From Sphingomonas azotifigens NBRC 15497 (GTDB lineage Bacteria; Pseudomonadota; Alphaproteobacteria; Sphingomonadales; Sphingomonadaceae), in NCBI RefSeq assembly GCF_002091475.1, contig NZ_BCTR01000026.1, positions 1 to 34,572 on the forward strand: 34,572 nucleotides of DNA. The letters are read 5' to 3'. The number at the start of each line of letters is the position of its first letter. The first letter of the stretch is position 1. The notes under the pieces are model-generated. The model was not told where the DNA came from. It saw only the letters and a list, made by a program, of their open reading frames with translations, and did no database searches. Position numbers and translations under genes: made by a program. Shown here piece after piece: positions 6,425 through 14,282 of the stretch.

Positions 6425-8191
6425 ATGACGATCACCGCGCGGGTTCGCAGCGGCGCGATAGCGCTGATCCTGCTTCTGGCCATCGCCTTTGCCGTATCGG
6501 CGTGGCGCATCCACACGATTCGGATGGGCGGACCAATGCACCGCGCGTCTATGGAAATCGCCGATCTCAACGCCGACATCCTGCCGCCGCCCGAATATAT
6601 CATCGAGCCGTATCTCGAAGCGACGCTGCTGCTCGATCACCCCGAGCGGATCGACGCCACCCGCACACGGCTCACCGAACTGCGCAAGGCCTATGACGAA
6701 CGCCATGCGGTATGGGAGCAGTCGCAGCTGCCAGCCCTGCTGAAGCGCGCGATTCTCACCGACACGCACGCGCCGGCGATGCGTTTCTGGCAGGAGGCGC
6801 AGGGGCCCTTCCTCGACGCGGTCGCCGCAAAGGACATGGCCACCGCCCGCGACCGCTACGCGGTGCTGACCCAAGCCTATGACGCGCACCGCAAGGCAAT
6901 CGACGCGCTGGTGCGCGCCACCGCCGAGGAACAGGCCGCGTTCGGCGGCCGCTCCGCTCAGTCGCTGGGGGTCTCCATGGGTGTGCTGACGCTCCTCGCG
7001 CTGGCGCTGTTCGGCACGATCGGCTGGTTCGCCTGGTGGCTCACCCGCCGCATCGCGCAGCCGCTGTCGCAAGTCGCACAGGCGACGACCCTGCTCTCGC
7101 GCGGGCAGGACACCGTCGTACCCTATCGCGACCGCACCGACGAACTTGGCGACATCGCCCAGGCCGTCGCGCGCTTCCACGCCGCCGCCCGAAGCCGCGC
7201 CGAGATGGATGCGGCACATCTTGCCGAGCAGGAGAATGTCGGCGAGGTGCTGGGTGCCGCGCTCGCGGCGCTCGAAAAGGGCGACCTGCGCCACCGCATC
7301 ACCACCCCCTTCCCCGGCCTTTACGAGCCGGTGCGCCTCAGCTTCAACCGCGCCGCCAGCGCGCTCTCGGCCATGCTGCGCACGGCGATCCAGAGCGCAC
7401 GCAACATCGGCACCGGCTCCAGCGAGATCGCCACCGCGTCCGAGGATCTCGCCCGGCGCACCGAAACCACAGCGCATACGCTGCAGGAAGCCAGCGCGGC
7501 GATCCAGCTGATCGAGAATCGGCTCAAAAGCAGCAGCCTCTCGGCCGAGACCACCATGGAGCGCGCCGAACTGGCGGGCGCGCTGGTCCATTCCGGCCGC
7601 AGCACCGCACAGAATGCGGCAACAGCGATGAACAGTGTCTCCGAACGCGCGCATGCGATCGACACGGTGGTCGAGGCGCTCGACAAGATATCCTTCCAGA
7701 CGCGCGTGCTGGCGATGAACGCCGCCGTCGAGGCAGGTCGCGCCGGTGAAGCCGGGCGCGGCTTCGCCGTGGTCGCCGACCTCGTCTCCGCGCTCGCGCT
7801 GCGCGCCGAGGAGGAGGCCAAGCGCGGTCGCGAGCTGATCAACGAAACGCAGGTCGATGTGGCGCTCGCCGCCAGCGAAGTCCGCGCCGTCGACGCGGCG
7901 CTGGGCGAGATCGTCGAGAATTTCGATGGCGTCCAGGCGCTGCTCCAGGCGCTGCGCGAGGACAATCGCTCGCAGGCCAGCGCGATCTCCGGCATCACGC
8001 GATCGGTGGTGGAGATGGAAACCGCCACCCAGCAGAACGCCGCGATGGTGGAGCAGACGTCCGCCGCCGCCCGCTCGCTCGACCGCGAGGCGGCGACCCT
8101 GCTCGGCAATGCCGAGGCGTTCCGGGTAGACGAGGACGTGCCGGAGTATCGCAGCGGCGGCGCCGAGCCAGCGTTCGAGATGGCGTACTGA
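6425..8191 (+). CDS. Methyl-accepting chemotaxis-type receptor
   Basis: This 588-residue inner-membrane receptor has a first membrane helix at about 8-29, a periplasmic helical ligand-binding segment (about 30-175, 4-helix-bundle type) and a second helix at about 178-200. A HAMP region follows (about 200-255) and then a long cytoplasmic coiled coil. The signalling hairpin tip reads ISFQTRVLAMNAAVEAGRAG with EAGRGFAVVADLV after it, the family's CheA/CheW contact. The following segment ALALRAEEEAKRG departs slightly from the usual ALAQRS-x-AAK. The start ATG has GGGGAA 4 nt upstream. No che genes are nearby, so it is an orphan receptor in this window. It is convergent with the MerR gene. Confidence 0.93.
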   Translation: MTITARVRSGAIALILLLAIAFAVSAWRIHTIRMGGPMHRASMEIADLNADILPPPEYIIEPYLEATLLLDHPERIDATRTRLTELRKAYDERHAVWEQSQLPALLKRAILTDTHAPAMRFWQEAQGPFLDAVAAKDMATARDRYAVLTQAYDAHRKAIDALVRATAEEQAAFGGRSAQSLGVSMGVLTLLALALFGTIGWFAWWLTRRIAQPLSQVAQATTLLSRGQDTVVPYRDRTDELGDIAQAVARFHAAARSRAEMDAAHLAEQENVGEVLGAALAALEKGDLRHRITTPFPGLYEPVRLSFNRAASALSAMLRTAIQSARNIGTGSSEIATASEDLARRTETTAHTLQEASAAIQLIENRLKSSSLSAETTMERAELAGALVHSGRSTAQNAATAMNSVSERAHAIDTVVEALDKISFQTRVLAMNAAVEAGRAGEAGRGFAVVADLVSALALRAEEEAKRGRELINETQVDVALAASEVRAVDAALGEIVENFDGVQALLQALREDNRSQASAISGITRSVVEMETATQQNAAMVEQTSAAARSLDREAATLLGNAEAFRVDEDVPEYRSGGAEPAFEMAY

Positions 8192-8203
8192 GCCGACAAA
8201 TCC

Positions 8204-8223
8204 CCCTCCCGCAAACGAGAGGG
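8204..8223. repeat. Palindromic repeat, family B, degenerate copy
   Basis: CCCTCCCG (8204-8211) and CGAGAGGG (8216-8223) pair with one mismatch around a CAAA loop. The sequence resembles the perfect copies at 4372 and 29380 but has decayed. It lies between the convergent chemoreceptor and MerR genes. Confidence 0.5.
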
Positions 8224-8235
8224 AAGAAAAAGGGG

Positions 8236-8634
8236 CTATTCCTCGAACGCGGTCAAAATCGGGCAGGGCCCCGCCTTGCCCGATCCGCACTCTCGCGCCA
8301 GCCGCGCCAGTCCCTCGCGCGCCTGGAGCAGCTCGGCGATCTTCGCGTCCAGCGCCGCGATCCGCGCCCGCGCCAGTTCGCGGGCCCGCGCCCGATCATC
8401 GGTCGCGTCCAGCTCGAGCAGTTCGCCGATCTCTTCCAGCGTGAACCCCGCCGCCTGGGCCGAGCGGATGAAGCGCAGCCGGCGCAACTCGGGTTCGCCG
8501 TAGCGACGTACCCCCGCGTCCGGGCCACCGCCGCGCGCCGGTGTGGGGAGCAGGCCGCGGCGCTGGTAATAGCGGACCGTCTCCACACCCACCCTGCCCG
8601 CTTCCGCCAGCTTTCCGATCGTGAGGCTAGACAT
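8236..8634 (-). CDS. MerR-family metal-responsive transcriptional regulator
   Basis: This 132-residue protein has an N-terminal winged-helix DNA-binding domain: LTIGKLAEAGRVGVETVRYY at about 3-22, then RRGLLPTP and VRRYGEPELRRLRFIRSAQ. A long dimerization helix (about 80-112) and a C-terminal metal loop follow. That loop is Cys-x7-Cys-Pro-Ile, the spacing seen in copper sensor CueR; mercury sensor MerR has x8. These are the only two Cys residues, so the third Cys that divalent or mercury sensors carry at the start of the dimerization helix is absent. The start at 8634 fits a GGAG site 8 nt upstream that lies inside the operator. It is divergent from the glutaredoxin-MauE gene and almost certainly controls it. 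The metal is predicted to be Cu(I)/Ag(I)-like but is uncertain. Confidence 0.88.
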   Translation of the reverse strand: MSSLTIGKLAEAGRVGVETVRYYQRRGLLPTPARGGGPDAGVRRYGEPELRRLRFIRSAQAAGFTLEEIGELLELDATDDRARARELARARIAALDAKIAELLQAREGLARLARECGSGKAGPCPILTAFEE

Positions 8635-8637
8635 CGC

Positions 8638-8669
8638 TTGACTCCGTACCATGGTACGGACCGTATAGG
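8638..8669 (+). promoter_or_regulatory. MerR-type promoter and operator for the Grx-MauE/Met-rich operon
   Basis: TTGACT (-35, 8638-8643) and TATAGG (-10, 8664-8669) are separated by 20 bp, the over-long spacing typical of MerR-activated promoters. Filling the spacer is a perfect 18-bp palindrome TCCGTACCATGGTACGGA (8643-8660). Its half-sites (TCCGTAC/GTACGGA) look like those of the Tn21/Tn501 mer operator as I remember it. Transcription would start near 8676, giving a leader of about 18 nt. Confidence 0.88.
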
Positions 8670-8693
8670 AGCGGCGGAGCGAAGGAAAGCAAC

Positions 8694-9452
8694 ATGGCAT
8701 CCGCCTCGAACAAAAGCGCAATTCTCTATCGTATGGTCATGGACAAGCATGTCTGCCCCTGGGGCTTGCGGGCACTCCATCTCCTGCGCAGCCACGGCTA
8801 TGCGGTCGACGATCGCCACCTCACTACGCGCGAGGAGACCGATGCGTTCAAGGCGCGGCACGGCGTCGCCACCACGCCGCAGGTGTTCATCGGCGAGCAG
8901 CGGATCGGGGGGCATGATGATCTCCGCCGCTATCTCGGGCTCAAGGTGCGCGATCCGAAGGCGCTGACCTACCGCCCGGTATTCGCGCTGTTCGCCATCG
9001 CGGCGCTGATGGCGCTCGCCGCCAGCCAGGCCGCCTATGCGACGCCCTTCACCCTCCGCGCGGGGGAGTCGTTCGTCAGCTTCTCGATGTGCCTGCTGGC
9101 GATGCTCAAGCTGCGCGACGTCGCCGGCTTCGCCACGATGTTCCTCGGCTACGACCTGCTCGCGCGGCGCTGGGTGCCCTATGCCACGCTCTACCCCTTC
9201 GCCGAGGCGACAGCCGGGCTGCTGATGACGGCCGGGGTGCTGACCTGGTTCGCTGCGCCGCTCGCGCTGGTGATCGGCGGGATCGGCGCGGTCTCGGTGT
9301 TCAAGGCGGTCTATGTCGATCGCCGCGACCTCAAATGCGCCTGTGTCGGCGGCGACAGCAACGTGCCGCTCGGCTTCGTGTCGCTCACCGAAAACCTGAT
9401 GATGATCGCGATGGGCCTGTGGATGCTCGCGCGACCCGTGCTGGGAGCCTGA
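8694..9452 (+). CDS. Glutaredoxin-MauE fusion, redox-associated membrane protein
   Basis: This is a 252-residue, two-part protein. Residues about 8-85 form a glutaredoxin domain with a single-Cys active site CPWG (C21), the cis-Pro loop ATTPQVFIG (about 59-67) and the GSH-binding-like IGGHDDL. Residues about 95-250 form a MauE/DoxX-type bundle of about four membrane helices. These include FALFAIAALMALAASQAAYA and LALVIGGIGAVSVFKAVYV, with a Cys-Ala-Cys pair at 215/217 in a loop, where MauE relatives have a redox Cys pair. It probably passes reducing or oxidising equivalents across the inner membrane. The ribosome binding site AAGGAAA precedes the ATG. It is the first gene after the MerR operator and is 4 nt from the next gene. 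Confidence 0.85.
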   Translation: MASASNKSAILYRMVMDKHVCPWGLRALHLLRSHGYAVDDRHLTTREETDAFKARHGVATTPQVFIGEQRIGGHDDLRRYLGLKVRDPKALTYRPVFALFAIAALMALAASQAAYATPFTLRAGESFVSFSMCLLAMLKLRDVAGFATMFLGYDLLARRWVPYATLYPFAEATAGLLMTAGVLTWFAAPLALVIGGIGAVSVFKAVYVDRRDLKCACVGGDSNVPLGFVSLTENLMMIAMGLWMLARPVLGA

Positions 9453-9456
9453 TCCT

Positions 9457-10776
9457 TTGCGTACCACCCTCGCCGCGCTCGCCCTGCTCGCCCCCCTGCC
9501 CGCTTTCGCGCAGGAGGACCACAGCATGCACGACATGGCCAGCATGCCCGCCGAAGCGACGCCGCAGGATCATGCCGCGATGGGGCACGGAATGCCCGGC
9601 ATGGACATGGACCCGCCGATGCCGTCGATGCGGATGGGCGGCTCCGATCACGCCGCCGGTGGCTCGGGCACGTCGCTGCTTCCGCAGGCCGATGGGCCGG
9701 CGCGCGGCGTGATGCTGTCGCACGGCGACTGGATGGTGATGGCGCACGGTTATGTCTGGGGCGTCTATACCGACCAGGGCGGCAAGCGCGGCAGCGACGA
9801 AGCCTTTGTCGAGTCGATGGCGATGCTCAGCGCCACGCGGGACTGGGGCGGCACGTCCCTCCAGCTCCGCGCGATGGGAAGCCTGGAGCCCGCGATGGGC
9901 CAGCGCGGCTACCCCAATCTGTTCGCCAGCGGCGAGACCGCGCACGGCGCGCCGCTGGTCGACCGCCAGCATCCGCACGACCTGTTCATGGAACTGAGCG
10001 CCCGCGTCGACACCGAGGTGGCAGCCGACACCAAGCTGTTCGTCTATGGCGGCCCGGTCGCCGAGCCGGCGCTGGGCCCGAGCGCCTTCATGCACCGCCG
10101 CTCGGCACGCTATTTCGCGCTGTCGCCGATCGCACACCACTGGTTCGACAGCAGCCACATCACCTACGGCGTCGTCACCGGCGGCGTACAGACGGGGCGG
10201 GTGCAGCTGGAAGGCTCGTGGTTCAACGGCCGCGAGCCCGACGAGAATCGCTGGGACATCGATCCGATCCGGCTCGACAGCTGGAGCGTCCGGGCCAGCT
10301 GGTCGCCTTCGGACAACTGGGTGGCACAGGTCTCCACCGGACACCTCAAGAGCCCCGAAGTCACCCATCAGGGCGAGGACGAGCAGCGCACCACCGCCAG
10401 CCTCCACTACAGCAATGGCCCCGTATCGACGATGGTCGCCTATGCCGCCAAGCACCGCCTGCCGGGCCCGGTGCTGAGCGCCTTCACCGCCGAGGCCAAC
10501 TGGGACCTCAGCCGCCACCACAGCCTGTTCGGCCGGGTGGAGAATGTCGCCAATGACGAGCTGTTCCCCGATCATGCGGATCCTCTGCACGACCGCAAGT
10601 TCCGGGTGACGCGGTTCGAGGGCGGCTATGCCTATCGCATCCCGCTCGCCGGCCAGGCCGAACTGGCGCTCGGCGGATCGGTGGCCGCCTATGCCAAGCC
10701 GAGCGCGCTAGATGCCGCCTATGGCACGGCGCCGGTGAGCTACACGCTGTTCGCGCGGCTGGCGCTGGGGCGGTAG
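9457..10776 (+). CDS. Exported Met/His-rich protein, probable metal-binding outer-membrane protein
   Basis: This 439-residue protein starts at a TTG with GGGAG 9 nt upstream. It has a Sec signal peptide (about 1-19, cut after AFA). A metal-ligand segment at 21-60 carries ten Met and four His residues (for example M24, H25, M27, M30, H39, M42, H44, M46, M49, M51), in a pattern like the Met-rich regions of CopB/PcoB. The remainder alternates aromatic and polar residues with many Gly and Trp, consistent with an outer-membrane beta barrel, and ends in YTLFARLALGR. The HPHDLFMELSARV block is distinctive but I cannot assign it to a named family. It follows the Grx-MauE gene by 4 nt, so it should share the MerR-controlled promoter. 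Copper or silver handling is an inference. Confidence 0.75.
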   Translation: MRTTLAALALLAPLPAFAQEDHSMHDMASMPAEATPQDHAAMGHGMPGMDMDPPMPSMRMGGSDHAAGGSGTSLLPQADGPARGVMLSHGDWMVMAHGYVWGVYTDQGGKRGSDEAFVESMAMLSATRDWGGTSLQLRAMGSLEPAMGQRGYPNLFASGETAHGAPLVDRQHPHDLFMELSARVDTEVAADTKLFVYGGPVAEPALGPSAFMHRRSARYFALSPIAHHWFDSSHITYGVVTGGVQTGRVQLEGSWFNGREPDENRWDIDPIRLDSWSVRASWSPSDNWVAQVSTGHLKSPEVTHQGEDEQRTTASLHYSNGPVSTMVAYAAKHRLPGPVLSAFTAEANWDLSRHHSLFGRVENVANDELFPDHADPLHDRKFRVTRFEGGYAYRIPLAGQAELALGGSVAAYAKPSALDAAYGTAPVSYTLFARLALGR

Positions 10777-10782
10777 CTTCAG

Positions 10783-10844
10783 GCCCCCTCCACCGCTTGC
10801 GCGGTGGAGGAGACGCTATCCACAAAGGCGGTGGTGGAGGGGGC
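10783..10844. repeat. Intergenic palindromic repeat, family A, copy 2
   Basis: The element is bounded by GCCCCCTCCACC (10783-10794) and its inverted copy GGTGGAGGGGGC (10833-10844). Inside is a 10-bp hairpin (CCTCCACCGC/GCGGTGGAGG with a TTGC loop) at 10787-10810. It sits between the Met-rich protein gene and the phosphodiesterase gene. The hairpin lacks a T-tract, so termination here would not be intrinsic. Confidence 0.7.
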
Positions 10845-10891
10845 ACGCCCCCGGTCTTCCCCCCGCAACAAATCCGGCGCATGGGGCCGCC

Positions 10892-12160
10892 ATGCGCTGG
10901 ACCACCAGAATCGCCGCCGCCGCCCTGATCGCGATCCTTCAGGCCTGTGCCACCCCGCCAGCGCAGACCCCGCCGCCGCCCGCCGCTATCGCCGAGGCGC
11001 GGCCGCCGGTGACGATCCTCATCTCGATCGATGGGTTCCGCGCCGACTATCTCCAGCGCGGCGTGACCCCCAATCTCTCCCGGCTCACGGCGGAAGGGAT
11101 TACCGGCCCGATGCGGCCGAGCTTCCCCAGCAAGACCTTCCCCAACCACTGGACGCTGGTGACGGGCATGGTGCCCGATCACCACGGCATCGTCGGCAAC
11201 CGGATGGAGGACCCCGCCCATCCCGGCGAGACCTTCACCACCGCCAACGACGCGCCCTATTGGTGGAACGCCGCCCAGCCAATCTGGGTCGCGGCGGAGA
11301 AGGCGGGCATCCACACCGGCACCGTGTTATGGCCCGGTGCCAATGTCGCCTGGGGCAGCAGCGCGACCAAGGCCGATCATGGCGACTATCCCGGCGGCAT
11401 CCGCCCGCGCGACTGGCTGCAGTACAACCAGGCGATCAGTAACAAGCAGCGCGTCGATACCGCGCTCGACTGGCTGCGCCGGCCGCCGTCGAACCGGCCG
11501 CGCTTCCTCACCCTCTATTTCGATCGGGTCGACATGGTCGGCCACGACCATGGACCCGATTCCCCCGAGGTGACGCAGGCCGTCGCGCAGATCGACGCAC
11601 AGATCGGCGCGCTGGTGGACGGGCTGGCGGTGCTCCACCAGCCGGCCAACCTGGTCGTCGTTTCGGATCACGGCATGTCGGAGACCAGCGACACCCGCGT
11701 GGTGACGCTCGACCTGCCCGCCGACAGCTATCATCTGATCGAAGCCGGTCCCTTCGCCGCGCTCGATCCGCTCCCGGGCAAGGAAGCTCTGGTCGAAAAG
11801 ACTCTGCTCGGCCGCCATCCGCACATGGAATGCTGGCGCAAGGCCGAGATCCCGGCGCGCCTGCGCTACGGCACCAATCCGCGCATTGCCGCGATCTTCT
11901 GCCTCGCCGAGCCGCGCTGGATGATCCAGGAAAAGCGCCCCGAGGCGCCATTCACGCATGGCGAGCATGGCTATGACAATCGCGCGCCGGACATGGCGGC
12001 GCTGTTCATTGCCGCCGGGCCCGCGTTCGGCCACGGCACGGTGGCCGCCTTCGACAATGTCGATGTCTATCCGCTGCTCCGCGACCTGCTCGGTCTCCCG
12101 CCACGCGCCGATGTCGACGGCGACGACGCCCCGTTCCGGCCGCTGCTCCGCAGCCGCTGA
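10892..12160 (+). CDS. Nucleotide pyrophosphatase/phosphodiesterase (NPP family), lipoprotein
   Basis: This 422-residue member of the alkaline-phosphatase superfamily has a lipoprotein signal with lipobox LQAC (Cys19) and a Pro-rich linker. The catalytic domain then begins with SIDGFRADYL (metal ligand D47). The nucleophile is Thr82 in PSKTFPNHWTLVTGM, which marks an NPP rather than a phosphatase (Ser). Further metal ligands are in DMVGHDHGPDSPEV, VVVSDHGM and THGEHGYDN. NPP enzymes cleave phosphodiesters of nucleotides or lipids; the exact substrate is open. It is anchored in the periplasm or outer membrane. It stands alone, separated from the preceding gene by a palindromic repeat. Confidence 0.9.
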   Translation: MRWTTRIAAAALIAILQACATPPAQTPPPPAAIAEARPPVTILISIDGFRADYLQRGVTPNLSRLTAEGITGPMRPSFPSKTFPNHWTLVTGMVPDHHGIVGNRMEDPAHPGETFTTANDAPYWWNAAQPIWVAAEKAGIHTGTVLWPGANVAWGSSATKADHGDYPGGIRPRDWLQYNQAISNKQRVDTALDWLRRPPSNRPRFLTLYFDRVDMVGHDHGPDSPEVTQAVAQIDAQIGALVDGLAVLHQPANLVVVSDHGMSETSDTRVVTLDLPADSYHLIEAGPFAALDPLPGKEALVEKTLLGRHPHMECWRKAEIPARLRYGTNPRIAAIFCLAEPRWMIQEKRPEAPFTHGEHGYDNRAPDMAALFIAAGPAFGHGTVAAFDNVDVYPLLRDLLGLPPRADVDGDDAPFRPLLRSR

Positions 12161-12202
12161 AACCGCTTGCCAGCTACGGGTTTCTGATTGAAACTCGTCG
12201 GC

Positions 12203-12652
12203 ATGCGCATGTTCGACGACATCCAGGTGGGCGACCGCGCCAGCTTCGGACGCTACGAAGTCACGCGCGAGGAAGTGCTCGACTTCGCGCGGAAATATGA
12301 TCCGCAGCCCTTCCACCTCTCCGACGAGGCCGCCGCCCGGACCCATTTCGGGCGGTTGGCGGCAAGCGGGTGGCACACCAATGCGATGACGATGGCGATG
12401 CTGGTCGCGCACTATCAGGAGCACCCGATCGCCAGCCTGGGTGCGGCCGGGATCGACGAACTCCGCTGGCTGAAGCCGGTCTTCCCCGGCGACGTGCTGC
12501 GCTGCGAGACCGAGGTGCTCGAGGCGCGCGCCTCGCAAAGCCGCCCGGAAATGGGCATCGTCCGCAGCCGGATCATCACCTTCAACCAGAAGGACGAACC
12601 CGTCCTGACGTTCATCGCCAACGCCCTGATCGCGCGCCGCCCGCAAGGCTGA
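12203..12652 (+). CDS. MaoC-family (R)-hydratase/dehydratase
   Basis: This protein of about 149 residues has a single hot-dog fold of the R-hydratase type. Conserved features are the FDDIQVGDRASFGRYEVTREE start, the active-site Asp/His in KYDPQPFHLSDEAA, the SGWHTNAM block, and LRWLKPVFPGDVLRCETEVLE in the second half. Family members hydrate or dehydrate enoyl-CoA type substrates. Start choice is uncertain: TTG at 12188 is in frame with little ribosome binding site, and ATGs at 12203 and 12209 are equally plausible. I used 12203 because family N-termini start just before the F-D-D-I block. It has no metabolic partner in the neighbourhood. Confidence 0.9.
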   Translation: MRMFDDIQVGDRASFGRYEVTREEVLDFARKYDPQPFHLSDEAAARTHFGRLAASGWHTNAMTMAMLVAHYQEHPIASLGAAGIDELRWLKPVFPGDVLRCETEVLEARASQSRPEMGIVRSRIITFNQKDEPVLTFIANALIARRPQG

Positions 12653-12768
12653 GCGGTACGATCCCGCCGGGCGCGCACATTGTATTGCGGGACTCGCGGC
12701 CCGCGCTGGGATATAGACGGCATCTGCAGGCCGGAGCGATGCCCCGGCGCAATGTTCGGGAGCCCGCC

Positions 12769-13182
12769 ATGCCCGTGACGTCCGCAGACCTTGCTTCGGA
12801 CGATTCCGCCACCGCCCTGATCGATGCCAGGATCGCCGCCCTGCCCGACTGGCGCGGCGCGGTGCTGGCCCAGGTTCGGCGGCTGATCCACGCGGCGCTT
12901 CCCGAGGTGTACGAGGACGTGAAATGGCGCAAGCCGAGCAACCCCGCCGGCGTGCCGGTCTGGTCGCTCGGCGGCATCCTCTGCACCGGCGAGCTGTACA
13001 AGGACAAGGTGAAGCTCACCTTCCCCCGCGGGGCGGCGCTGCTCGATCCCACCGGGCTGTTCAACGCCAGCCTCGACGGCAATGCGCGGCGCGCTATCGA
13101 TGTGCGGGAGGGTGCCGCGATCGACCCCGCCGCCTTCACCGCGCTGGTCCAGGCTGCGGCCGCCGCGAACCACGCCGCATGA
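12769..13182 (+). CDS. DUF1801-family protein
   Basis: This 137-residue cytoplasmic protein has the DUF1801/YdhG-like core. That core comprises a helical LPDWRGAVLAQVRRLIHAALPE segment, the EDVKWRKPSNPAGVPVWS block with its conserved Lys-Trp, then GGILCTGELYKDKVKLTFPRGAALLDP. Distant relatives include the frataxin-like YdhG of Bacillus, but no activity can be claimed. The start at 12769 has CGGGAGC about 6 nt upstream; an alternative ATG at 12739 is less well supported. Its stop codon overlaps the start of the FUSC gene (ATGA), so the two are translationally coupled. Confidence 0.8.
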   Translation: MPVTSADLASDDSATALIDARIAALPDWRGAVLAQVRRLIHAALPEVYEDVKWRKPSNPAGVPVWSLGGILCTGELYKDKVKLTFPRGAALLDPTGLFNASLDGNARRAIDVREGAAIDPAAFTALVQAAAAANHAA

Positions 13183-14279
13183 GCCGCCTTTCGGCACTAC
13201 GCGTGCTGTGGCAGGACCTGCTGGCGCTGGACCGCACCGATCCAATCCCCGCCCCTGCCTATGCGATCGGTGCGCTCGGCATGGCGGTGCCGGTGCTGGT
13301 GGGCCTTCTGCTTGGGCAGGTCCATGCCGGGTTCGTGATAGGGCTCGGCGCGGTCCTGCTGGCCAGCGCCCCCGCCGATACGAGCGCCCCGACCGCCAGC
13401 CGGACCGACCGTCTGCTGGCGATGCTGCTGCCCGCCGTCGCTGCGGTGCTCGTTGCCACGCTGCTCGGACGCCTGCTGCAGCCCGAGCCGGCACTGATCG
13501 CCATCGTCGCCTGCGCGGCGCTGTCGGTGAACTACAGCCGGCCGGCGGCCGCGGCGGCGATCCGCTTCAACATCTATCTGGTACTGGGCATGAGCCTGCT
13601 GGACGGCGCGACCAGCCATCGGGACGGGGCGGCGCTGCTGTTCGGCTGCGGCGCGCTGTGGAACATCGGGCTTCGCCTGCTGCTGGAGCGGGCGCGCGCC
13701 CGCGATGCAACGCCCGCCGCGCCACCACGCCGCCAGCCGACGCCGGCCCAGCGCCGCGCCTATTTCCGCAGCCAGCTGCACAGCCTGGCCGGCTGGCAGT
13801 TCCCGCTCCGCCTGGCGATCGGCCTTACGATCGCCAGCCTGCTCCGCCACGCCTTCCCGGCGCACCATTATTACTGGATCCTGCTCACGGTGGCGCTGCT
13901 CACCGAGAACGCGATCGAACACCTGCCGCGCAAGACGCTCCAGCGCCTGCTCGGCACGATCGGCGGCGTTGTGCTGGCAGGCCTGATCTTCGCGCTCGCG
14001 ACGGGGCCGATCGCGCTCGGGATCTTCGCGGCGGTGCTCGCAGCACTGATGCCGGTGGCGCGGGCACGCAGCTACCTGCTCTACGCCGCCTTGTCCGCGC
14101 CTCTGGTGTTGCTCGCGATCGACATCGGCAAGCCGGTGGCGCCCGCGCTGCTGATCGATCGCCTGGTCGCCACCCTGCTCGCCGGCGGCATCGTGATCGC
14201 GCTCAACCTCTTGTTCGATCGCCTGATCGGTGCCCCCACGCCGCCCCGCACCGCCCGCCCGCGAACGCCGGCGGGCTGA
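13179..14279 (+). CDS. FUSC-family inner-membrane transporter
   Basis: This 366-residue membrane protein has two hydrophobic halves. Helices about 25-130 include YAIGALGMAVPVLVGLLLGQ and helices about 215-350 include YYWILLTVALLTENAIEH. They are separated by a basic cytoplasmic loop with RARARD and PPRRQPTPAQRR. The second half carries the FUSC-type motif around PRKTLQRLLGTIGGVVLAG. Relatives such as AaeB and the fusaric acid resistance proteins export aromatic acids; this one is about half the length of AaeB and has no adjacent membrane-fusion protein, so the substrate is unknown. It overlaps the upstream DUF1801 gene by 4 nt and ends 3 nt from the stop of the convergent ATPase gene. Confidence 0.82.
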   Translation: MSRLSALRVLWQDLLALDRTDPIPAPAYAIGALGMAVPVLVGLLLGQVHAGFVIGLGAVLLASAPADTSAPTASRTDRLLAMLLPAVAAVLVATLLGRLLQPEPALIAIVACAALSVNYSRPAAAAAIRFNIYLVLGMSLLDGATSHRDGAALLFGCGALWNIGLRLLLERARARDATPAAPPRRQPTPAQRRAYFRSQLHSLAGWQFPLRLAIGLTIASLLRHAFPAHHYYWILLTVALLTENAIEHLPRKTLQRLLGTIGGVVLAGLIFALATGPIALGIFAAVLAALMPVARARSYLLYAALSAPLVLLAIDIGKPVAPALLIDRLVATLLAGGIVIALNLLFDRLIGAPTPPRTARPRTPAG

Positions 14280-14282
14280 GCG

